40,182 bases of DNA, from NCBI GenBank assembly GCA_002404055.1, contig DHIZ01000220.1, positions 1 to 40,182 of the forward strand. The letters are read 5' to 3'. Below, in pieces: positions 31,398 through 38,398 of this stretch (within the stretch, counting starts at the first letter, position 1; each line of letters starts with the position of its first letter). This stretch comes from Chloroflexi bacterium UBA4733 (GTDB taxonomy: Bacteria > Chloroflexota > UBA4733). Made by a program: the position numbers and the translations under genes. The notes under the pieces are model-generated. The model was not told where the DNA came from and did not search any database. It saw only the letters and a program-made list of their open reading frames with translations.

Positions 31398-31700
31398 ATG
31401 GTCAAAGCAACGGTACTCTATGGTCGTCCGACAGATCTGGAGGCATTCGAGCGCCACTATGCGGGTACCCATCTGGCGCTGGCCGCCAGGATCCCCCACG
31501 TCATCAAAGCTGAGGTTGCACGGGTGGTCGGTACACCCGATGGTAGTACGCCGCCCTACTACCGAATCGCCGAACTCTGGTTCGAGAGCATGGAGCAGCT
31601 ACAGGGTGGTCTCGGTAGCCCGGAAGGGCAGGCGGCAGTGGCTGACCTGCCCAACTTCGCCACCGGCGGTGTTACCATCCTGATCTCTGAAACTGCCTAG
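31398..31700 (+). CDS. EthD-family protein
   Basis: A 100-residue dimeric alpha-beta-barrel protein of the EthD type. VLYGRPTDLEAFERHYAGTHLALAARIPHV is the typical opening, and FATGGVTILISET the end. The family acts on ether or aromatic polyketide compounds or simply binds a ligand. It is the last gene of the cupin-SnoaL-EthD unit, behind AAAGGA. Its stop TAG is part of the CTAG that borders the foldback element at 31701-31978. Confidence 0.85.
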   Translation: MVKATVLYGRPTDLEAFERHYAGTHLALAARIPHVIKAEVARVVGTPDGSTPPYYRIAELWFESMEQLQGGLGSPEGQAAVADLPNFATGGVTILISETA

Positions 31701-31982
31701 AGCGCCGGTCTACTGAACCCGACGGTGCGAGAGGCAGCCGTGTGCGGCCTTCATTGCGTGCGTCACCGGCATGTGTTAGGCCGGTTCACCCTACGCTAAA
31801 GCGTAAGGCTACGTTAACAAAGCACCGTAAACGGCGCTACGAGGCCGGGTCGGCAGCGCGATGTCGTATGGCGATGATCCCCGGTGTCGGTTCCAAGGGC
31901 GCTTGAGCGTCCTTTGTTAACGTAGCCCTACGCTTTAGCGTAGGGTGGGATGGCGGCTGCGATCAGTGAACCGGCGCTCTAG
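31697..31982. mobile_element. Foldback/MITE-like element with flanking CTAG, inserted in shared stop codons
   Basis: Outer ends AGCGCCGGTCTACTGA (31701-31716) and its partner (31963-31978) match at 14 of 16 positions and are bordered by CTAG on both sides. Inside are nested 36-bp inverted repeats, 31787-31822 and 31912-31947, with one mismatch; each arm also holds a small hairpin, TACGCTAAAGCGTA. It is non-coding. The left CTAG contains the stop codon of the EthD gene, and the right CTAG contains, on the other strand, the stop of the 57-residue ORF. If removed, one CTAG would serve as stop for both convergent genes. Left ends also hold a second partial terminus (GCCGGTTCAC near 31779), which may reflect a nested insertion. 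Confidence 0.7.
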
Positions 31983-32152
31983 CGCCGCTCCCCGTGCTGA
32001 TGCGCGACCATCCCGTGCATTTGACTGAAGAGGCCCGATGGGTCGACGAGGATGCTGTCGGCGGTCAGGTGGCAGGCGAGACGTGGATCCGCCAGGATCA
32101 ACTCGGGCGTTGCGTAGCGCTCGACGCCCTTGAAGCTGCAGGCGAAGTACAC
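31979..32152 (-). CDS. Hypothetical protein, 57 residues
   Basis: A GTG-started frame with mostly G/C third positions: VYFACSFKGVERY, then ELILADPRLACHLTAD and DPSGLFSQMHGMVAHQHGERR. No family is recognised. It lies 28 bp behind the O-methyltransferase stop. No strong ribosome site is visible, so it may be the rest of a longer gene or translated from the same message. Its stop lies within the CTAG at the right border of the foldback element. Confidence 0.5.
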   Translation of the reverse strand: MYFACSFKGVERYATPELILADPRLACHLTADSILVDPSGLFSQMHGMVAHQHGERR

Positions 32153-32180
32153 GACTACATGCGCAGCGACACAGCGTATC

Positions 32181-33209
32181 TCACGACCTCACACCTTCCA
32201 CGATGCTGAACCGAGAATTGGTCGGGATCACTCGGCTTGCCACGAAGCCGGACGACGCCAACAGCGCGCGGAGTTCGCGCTCTGTGCGCTCGCGACCGCC
32301 GGTCAGCACCAGCATCGCTATATCCTGACCTACGGCCGAGGATGGCGACGTGATCCGCACGGGCATGATTTGCTCAATTACCAGAAGGGTATCCCCGTCG
32401 CGCATCGCCTCTCGACAGGTGCGGAGGATGTGCTGGCACCGATCGTCGTCCCAATCGTGGAGTACCTGCGCCAGCAAGTATATGTCCCCTCCGGGCGGGA
32501 CGAAACGGAAAAAGTCACCGGCGACGACTTCGCAGCGCTCGGCAAGTCCAGCCGCCTCAATTTCGCGTGCGGCTCGGGCGACGACGGAGGCGCTATCGAG
32601 TACGACGCCCGTGAGGTGAGGATTGGCGCGGAGCAATGCAGCGATCAGGATGCCGTATCCGCCTCCTACGTCGACAATGCGGCGCGCCGACCCAAAGTTG
32701 TACGCCGAGACAACAGCGGCCGCGACATCTCGTGCGTTTCGAGCCATGAAGCCGGCAAACCGATCCCCTACCTCGTGTCGCGCGGCCAAGTACGCAAAGA
32801 AGTCAGTGCCATACGTTGCCTCAAAGGCGGGAGCTTCCGTGGTAGCACTCTGGAGCAGGTTGCCCCACGCCTGGTAAAACAGCTCACCACATAACAGCGC
32901 TTGATCTCGCAAGGAGCCGGGCACGTCGCTGCGAAGCGGCTGACCCATTGGCGTCAGCGCAAAGCGGCCGTCCTCGTCTTCCGTCACGATACCTTCGTTA
33001 ACAAGGCCACGCAGTATTCGATGCAACGGCCGCTCTGCCGCTCCGACGAGAGGCGCCAGATCGCTTGGGTGCCTGGGCTCTTGGTGGATGTGGTGAGCAA
33101 TGCCGAGTCGCGCCGCCACAGCGACGAGTTGCGTACTGGCAAAACCATACAGCTTCTGGGTGAGCGCCATTCGGGACGCCGCAACTTGAGTGGCTTCTTG
33201 AGAGACCAT
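32181..33209 (-). CDS. SAM-dependent O-methyltransferase (acetylserotonin/hydroxyindole type)
   Basis: A 342-residue methyltransferase of the plant/bacterial O-methyltransferase type. An N-terminal dimerisation part (GFASTQLVAVAARLGIAHHI, a winged-helix LHRILRGLVNEGIV) is followed by the SAM-binding VDVGGGYGIL, then GDFFRFVPPGGDIYLLAQVLHDWDDDRCQHIL, which has the catalytic His-Asp region, and LLVIEQIM. It methylates hydroxyl groups on aromatic or polyketide-like compounds. The start at 33209 has an AAGGTG site. It could modify a product of the ketosynthase cluster, although nothing shows this directly. Confidence 0.92.
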   Translation of the reverse strand: MVSQEATQVAASRMALTQKLYGFASTQLVAVAARLGIAHHIHQEPRHPSDLAPLVGAAERPLHRILRGLVNEGIVTEDEDGRFALTPMGQPLRSDVPGSLRDQALLCGELFYQAWGNLLQSATTEAPAFEATYGTDFFAYLAARHEVGDRFAGFMARNARDVAAAVVSAYNFGSARRIVDVGGGYGILIAALLRANPHLTGVVLDSASVVARAAREIEAAGLAERCEVVAGDFFRFVPPGGDIYLLAQVLHDWDDDRCQHILRTCREAMRDGDTLLVIEQIMPVRITSPSSAVGQDIAMLVLTGGRERTERELRALLASSGFVASRVIPTNSRFSIVEGVRS

Positions 33210-33367
33210 ATGTCACCTTATAGTCGCATGTTGCCTCGGTGTATACCGCCTGCCACGTAAGAGGTTAGCACGAAGCCCAAGTCCTCGCCACGGACAAACC
33301 TACTCGCCCCCACTCATCGGGGCACCTACATTAGTGAAAAGTAGTGGCCTGGTCAGCGGCTGCGCGA

Positions 33368-36070
33368 TCAGCGCACCTTGGCTTCGCTGGACCGCCTGTC
33401 GTCTGCCAGAGCGTCGGCGAAAGCTGCTTCCAGCGGCATGGTCATGCCCTGCGTCCCGGCGGCGTCCGCTTGCACCGCCGGCAGTTGCTGGCGGGCGGTC
33501 GCCATCCAACGTTTGAAACGACCGATCTCGCTGGGCTGAATGGCGGATTCACTGGCAGTCGCGTAGGCGGTGGAGGTGCCTCCCAGGCGCACCGCCCGTT
33601 CCACTTGCCCCTCGGCGGCCGCCAGACTGGCAATATCGGCGAGCGCGTAGTGGTACCAAACGGCGTGCTTATGTTGCCAATGTACCTGGACGCTTTCCCG
33701 GAAGTGCTCGTGGGCGCGCCGGTAGTCGCCCCTGTCCAACGCCAGCGAGCCGAGGTGGTGGAGGGCGCGGCCAATGGCCATGTGAACACTGCTGGCCCTG
33801 GCTGTCTGGAGCCCTTCGGTGTAGCGCAGTTCTGCTCGGTCATACTCACCGACCATGTGCGCGGCCTCGCCCAAACGGATCAGCACGTCCGCCATTTGTG
33901 CCTGATCGCCGAGCTGTTGCCAGATGGCGAGACTCTGTTCTTGCAACGCCTGCGCCTTGGCGTAGTCACCCAGTTGCACGTAGTGTGCGCCGAGAAGTGT
34001 CAATGCACTTGCGATGGGCCGAGGGTCGCCCAGTTGGCGGGTGATCGCCAGGCGCTCCTCTCCCAATCGGACGGCGATGGCGAACTCCCCGACACGAGCG
34101 GCAAAGAAAACGGCGCAAAAGAGCATTTCGGCCCGCCCCTTGGTCGGCCCTGCCAAACCCGGTAGCGCCATGATGGCGCCAGACTGACGGCGACCCTCGC
34201 TGTCGTTTCCGGACACGGCCCAGAGGTAAGCAATGGGCCAGGCCAAGGCTGGTACCTGCGCGACGTCCTGGCGCTCGATGAGCCAGCCCAACGCGCCACG
34301 CAGGTTATCGTGCTCCGGCGTCAGGTACTCTCGCCAGTCCTCGCGCGCCGGTGGCGCTCCAGGCGGGACGGCTTCCGCCGCCAACGCCACGAAATAGGCA
34401 GCGTGCCGGCTAAGCACCGCCTCCGCCTCACCGCTGATGACGAGCTTCTCCCGCCCGTACTGGCGTAGCGTTTCCAGCAGACCGTAGCGTTGGCTGCCGT
34501 CCGGCTGCTCTTCCGCCAGCACCAGCGACTTCCCTACCAGTTGCCCCAGCAGGTCCAGCACGTCTGCATCCTCAACGCCATCACCGGAGGCCACCGCCTC
34601 TGCCGCTTCCAGGGTGAAGCCGCCGCTGAACACCGAGAGTCGCTGGAAGAGGCGGCGCTCCGGCTCGCTGAGCAGGTCGTAACTCCAGTCCACGAGCGCC
34701 TGCAAGGTCTGCTGGCGCGGCAAGGCGGCGCGGCTGCCGCCGGTGAGCAGACGGAAGCGCTGATCCATGCGCGCCAGCAGTTGCTCGATGGTCATGGCGC
34801 GGAGGCGAGCCGCCGCCAGTTCCAAGGCCAGCGGGATGCCGTCCAGCCGCCGGCAGATCTGCACCACGGCCGGCGCGTTCTGCTGGGTCAACTGGACGCG
34901 AGCATTGACGGCGCCGGCACGTTCCAGAAACAGGCGGACTGCCTCGTTGTGGCGCAGGTCGTCCAGCAGCGGCCGTTCCGTTGCGTCCGGCAGGAGTAAC
35001 GACGAGATGCGCCAGGAGGTCTCGCCGCCTATGCCCAACGCTTCCCGACTGGTGGCGAGCACCTGCACCTGGGGGCAGCTTCGCAGGAGCGCGTCGGCGA
35101 AACCGGCGCAGGCGTCGAGGAGGTGCTCGCAGTTGTCTAACACCAGAAGCAGACGCCTGGTCCGCAACGCGTCCAGAATCGTGGCTACAAGCTGCCTTCC
35201 CGGTTCCTCGCGCACCCCGATGGCCGTCGCAACCGCCTGTGGGACCAGAGCGGGATCGCCCAGTGACGCCAGTTCCACGAGCCACACGCCGTCGGGATAG
35301 TGCTCCAGTACGTCTGCCGCCACCTGGATGGCATGGCGCGTCTTGCCGGTCCCGCCGGGTCCGGTCAGGGTCACCAGGGGGTGGTGCCCAAGGAGTTGCA
35401 CGATCTCGGCCAGCTCTTTCTCTCGGCCCACGAAACTGGTCAACTGCCGGGGCAGGTTATTGGGGTGCGCTTCGAGCGTGCGCAGGGGAGGAAAGTCGAC
35501 CGCTAGATCAGGGCCGACGACCTGGTAGACGTGCTCAGCACGTTGCAGGTCCTTGAAGCGGTGCTCCCCGAGGTCGCGGAGACTCACGCCTTCCGGCAAC
35601 CCGTCTCGCACCAACTCCTGGGTTGCTGCCGACAGCAAGATTTGCCCGCCGTGACCCACCGCCATCAGGCGAGCGGCGCGGTTAAGGGCTGGGCCATAGT
35701 AGTCGTTGTCGCGCCGTTCGGCTTCGCCGGTGTGCAGTCCCATGCGCACCCGTATCGGTCCGGCATCGCCCCACCGTGTGGCGACCAGGCCCCGCTGGGC
35801 ATCCAGCGTCGCCCTGAGGCCATCGGAGGCGGCACGAAACGCTGCATGCAGGCCGTCGCCGGTCGTCTTCACGACGTACCCGCTGTTCGTTTCGACCGCA
35901 GCACGCAGGATATGATCATGCCTGGCCAGAGTCACATGCATCAACTCGGGCTGCTGCTCCCAGCGACGGGTGCTCCCTTCGATGTCGGTGAAGAGGAAGG
36001 TGATGGTTCCCGTGGGAAGATCAGGCATCGCTGCCACGGAATGCTGAGCGCCGGGTAATCGCGCCACCAT
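33368..36070 (-). CDS. Class III nucleotide cyclase fused to an AAA/NB-ARC-like ATPase and TPR-like repeats
   Basis: About 900 residues. The N-terminal cyclase (about 15-190) has Asp29 and Asp72 for metals (LFTDIEGST and TTGDG), Lys68, and an NRAARL transition-state Asn/Arg pair, so it looks active. A linker with NNLPRQLTSFVGREKELAEI leads to a P-loop ATPase with GPGGTGKTRHAI and RLLLVLDNCEHLL. Helical TPR-like repeats follow to the C-terminus. No DNA-binding HTH is seen at the end, unlike the related LuxR/MalT-type regulators. Such proteins may link a ligand or partner to cyclic-nucleotide production. ATG 36070 is chosen because GAAGGGAG lies just upstream; the longer start 24 bases earlier is less likely. 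Confidence 0.9.
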   Translation of the reverse strand: MVARLPGAQHSVAAMPDLPTGTITFLFTDIEGSTRRWEQQPELMHVTLARHDHILRAAVETNSGYVVKTTGDGLHAAFRAASDGLRATLDAQRGLVATRWGDAGPIRVRMGLHTGEAERRDNDYYGPALNRAARLMAVGHGGQILLSAATQELVRDGLPEGVSLRDLGEHRFKDLQRAEHVYQVVGPDLAVDFPPLRTLEAHPNNLPRQLTSFVGREKELAEIVQLLGHHPLVTLTGPGGTGKTRHAIQVAADVLEHYPDGVWLVELASLGDPALVPQAVATAIGVREEPGRQLVATILDALRTRRLLLVLDNCEHLLDACAGFADALLRSCPQVQVLATSREALGIGGETSWRISSLLLPDATERPLLDDLRHNEAVRLFLERAGAVNARVQLTQQNAPAVVQICRRLDGIPLALELAAARLRAMTIEQLLARMDQRFRLLTGGSRAALPRQQTLQALVDWSYDLLSEPERRLFQRLSVFSGGFTLEAAEAVASGDGVEDADVLDLLGQLVGKSLVLAEEQPDGSQRYGLLETLRQYGREKLVISGEAEAVLSRHAAYFVALAAEAVPPGAPPAREDWREYLTPEHDNLRGALGWLIERQDVAQVPALAWPIAYLWAVSGNDSEGRRQSGAIMALPGLAGPTKGRAEMLFCAVFFAARVGEFAIAVRLGEERLAITRQLGDPRPIASALTLLGAHYVQLGDYAKAQALQEQSLAIWQQLGDQAQMADVLIRLGEAAHMVGEYDRAELRYTEGLQTARASSVHMAIGRALHHLGSLALDRGDYRRAHEHFRESVQVHWQHKHAVWYHYALADIASLAAAEGQVERAVRLGGTSTAYATASESAIQPSEIGRFKRWMATARQQLPAVQADAAGTQGMTMPLEAAFADALADDRRSSEAKVR

Positions 36071-36103
36071 GGCACTCCCTTCATGCTTGCCCATGATAGC
36101 AAC

Positions 36104-38164
36104 TCATCGTGGATACGCTGTCGTCACCCCACCGTCCACGGTGATGACGCAGCCCGTCGTCTTGGCGGAGCGGTCAGAGCAGAGGAAGAGCACAGCCTCC
36201 GCGACATCCTCGGGGTAGACATTGACCTTGAGGATGGCGCGAGAGCGGTAGAACTCCTCCAGATTCTCCAGGCTGACGCCGTGGGAGCGGGAACGCTCTT
36301 CGCGCCACTGCGCGTTCCAGATGCCGGAGTTGCGGAAGACAGCGTCGGGTGCCACAGCATTGACGCGAATGCCGGCTGCGCCGCCCTCCTCGGCCAGGCA
36401 GCGGGTCATCTGCAGCTCGGCAGCTTTGGCCGTGGCGTAGGCCAGCACGTTCTTGGCGGCCGAGATGCCGTTCTTGGACGACATGATCACCAGGTTGCCG
36501 CCCAGTCCCTGGGCCCGGAAGAGGGTAAAGGCGGCGCGGGCGGTGAGGAAGTAGCCAGTGGTGAGCACCTCGTGCAGCTGGCGCCACTCGGCGAGCGACG
36601 TCTCCTCGATACTGTGCGAGGCAGCGAGGCCTGCATTGGGCACGACGATGTCCACACCGCCGTAGGCCAATATTGCCTCTTCAAAGGCCGCCTGTACCTT
36701 GTCCTCTGAGGTGACGTCGCAGCGAAGCCCGAGGGCACGCCCGGCGCCGAACTGCAGTTCGATTTCCTCCGCAGCGGCGGTAGCGCCGTCGGTATTGAGG
36801 TCGAGTAAGATGACGTGCGCGCCTTCGGCGGCCAGTCGCAACGCCGTGCCGCGTCCGATGCCGGACGCGCCGCCGGTGATGATGGCGACCCGCCGGGCCA
36901 GTTCCCGCTCGGGCGGGCGCAGCGAGAGCTTGTAGAGTTCCAGGGGCCAGTACTCGATGGCGAAGGCCTCCGCCGGCGATAGCGACACATATCGGTTGAG
37001 CGCCTGGGCGCCGCGCATGGCGGCGATGGCGCTCCGGTAGAGGGCCGCCGTGTTGCGCGCCGCCGCCGCGTCGACACCGGCGGCTACCATGCCGATACCG
37101 GGCAGCAGGACGACGCGGGGCCGTGGATCAAGCCGGGTCTGGTTCGGCGAGGCGTGTTGCTGGAAATAGGTGTGGTAGCGCTCGACGTACTCGTCTAGCG
37201 CCTGATGGAGGAGAGTGGGGAGTTGGTCTACCGGCGCCGTCGCGCTGCCGGTCACAAACAGTGGCTGCACCCTGGTGTACATCACGTGATCGGGGCAGGC
37301 GGCGCCAACGCTCGCCAGTTCCTCTGCCCGCGCACTGCCGACAAACTGCAGCACGTCGTCGCTTTGATCAACGTGCAAGATCAGGCGCTGCTCAGCGCTC
37401 AGTAGTCCGCGTAGCACCGGCAATATGCCCAGGAGGCGGCTCCGGCGCTCTTCCGGCGGTAGTGGCACGGTCAGCGCCGGCCCGAAAGGCCGCTTACCCT
37501 GTCCGCGTTCGCCTATGAACTCCTCCAGTTCGCTGATCACGCCAATGGTCTGGTCATAGCATTGGCGCGCGGTTTCGCCCCACGTCACCAGGCCGTGCTT
37601 TTCCAGAAAGATCATCTCGGCGGCGGCGTTCGTGGACAACACCTCGGCCACGAGTTTGCCCAGGCCGAAGCCGGGACGCACATACGGCGCCCAGACCATT
37701 CGTCGGCCGAAGCGCTGCTCGGCCAGTTTGCGGCCACCCTCCGTTGCGCAAAGGCTGAGCGCGGCCTCGGCATGGGTGTGGTCGACATGCTTGGCAGGGA
37801 TGACCGCATGGAGCAACGTTTCAATTGATGGCCGGGGCGCCTGGGGGTCGAGGAGGCAATGGCTGAGATAGGTCACCATCTCATCGTCGGTCATGCTCGT
37901 GCGCTGCGTTAAGGCGGAGACATCCTCCAGACGCAGTGACGCAAAGTCGCTGGGCCGGATGTCGGCGAGGTCCGAGCCGCTCCCTTTCACCAGCAGCGCT
38001 GCTGTCGGCCGCCCCCGGAAGTCGGACAGCGTCAGTTTGCAGGAGGTATTGCCGCCGCCGTAGTTCACGATTCGCCGATCCTGGCCAAGCAGCCGCGAGC
38101 GATAGGTGAGCAGCCCCGGTTCATCCAGCCCGGCTGCATCATCCTCGCGCCAGTGATTTTCCAT
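36104..38164 (-). CDS. rhaEW: Bifunctional rhamnulose-1-phosphate aldolase / L-lactaldehyde dehydrogenase
   Basis: 686 residues in two parts. The N-terminal class II aldolase (about 1-400) holds zinc-binding HTHAEAALSL and the EKHGLVTWG segment. The C-terminal short-chain dehydrogenase (about 420-686) has IITGGASGIGRG, VVPNAGLA, and a Ser-Tyr-Lys set within MSSKNGISAAKNVLAYATAK. It should split L-rhamnulose-1-phosphate into DHAP and L-lactaldehyde and then oxidise the aldehyde. This fused form is known from Chloroflexus and Bacillus relatives (RhaEW, YuxG). It is divergent from a sugar-binding-like gene, with 234 bp of shared upstream DNA. No other rhamnose enzymes are visible in this window. 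Confidence 0.93.
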   Translation of the reverse strand: MENHWREDDAAGLDEPGLLTYRSRLLGQDRRIVNYGGGNTSCKLTLSDFRGRPTAALLVKGSGSDLADIRPSDFASLRLEDVSALTQRTSMTDDEMVTYLSHCLLDPQAPRPSIETLLHAVIPAKHVDHTHAEAALSLCATEGGRKLAEQRFGRRMVWAPYVRPGFGLGKLVAEVLSTNAAAEMIFLEKHGLVTWGETARQCYDQTIGVISELEEFIGERGQGKRPFGPALTVPLPPEERRSRLLGILPVLRGLLSAEQRLILHVDQSDDVLQFVGSARAEELASVGAACPDHVMYTRVQPLFVTGSATAPVDQLPTLLHQALDEYVERYHTYFQQHASPNQTRLDPRPRVVLLPGIGMVAAGVDAAAARNTAALYRSAIAAMRGAQALNRYVSLSPAEAFAIEYWPLELYKLSLRPPERELARRVAIITGGASGIGRGTALRLAAEGAHVILLDLNTDGATAAAEEIELQFGAGRALGLRCDVTSEDKVQAAFEEAILAYGGVDIVVPNAGLAASHSIEETSLAEWRQLHEVLTTGYFLTARAAFTLFRAQGLGGNLVIMSSKNGISAAKNVLAYATAKAAELQMTRCLAEEGGAAGIRVNAVAPDAVFRNSGIWNAQWREERSRSHGVSLENLEEFYRSRAILKVNVYPEDVAEAVLFLCSDRSAKTTGCVITVDGGVTTAYPR

Positions 38165-38194
38165 TGGTTCGTTCTTTCTGCTACGCTATTGTCC

Positions 38195-38222
38195 TTGACA
38201 GGTGCCGCCAACGTTGTATGAT
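38195..38222 (+). promoter_or_regulatory. Near-consensus promoter of the 38399 gene
   Basis: TTGACA (38195-38200) and TATGAT (38217-38222) are 16 bp apart, predicting a start near 38229 and a leader of about 170 nt. The leader contains no clear ORF. This is the best promoter in the window and may be under carbon control together with rhaEW. Confidence 0.7.
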
Positions 38223-38398
38223 AGAGAGCACCGGTTCGACAAGGAAAGGTGCATCAGGCAACACACTGTCCTCCCGATGGAGCTTCACCGTCAGTTATTC
38301 ATACCGCGACGCGCATCGGATGGTCGGTTTAGCCAGCGAGCAGTTGGCGTGAGCCGTCCGCCCCGTGCGTCAGCGTCGCTAAGTGGAAGGTCGCTACG

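Noticed and set aside
31787..31947. CRISPR or tandem repeats
   Set aside because: The similar sequences are one inverted pair and not regularly spaced direct repeats; no spacers and no cas genes.
33344..34165. 273-residue plus-strand frame opposite the TPR part of the cyclase-ATPase
   Set aside because: Antisense frame of a conserved repeat domain, no ribosome site or motif.
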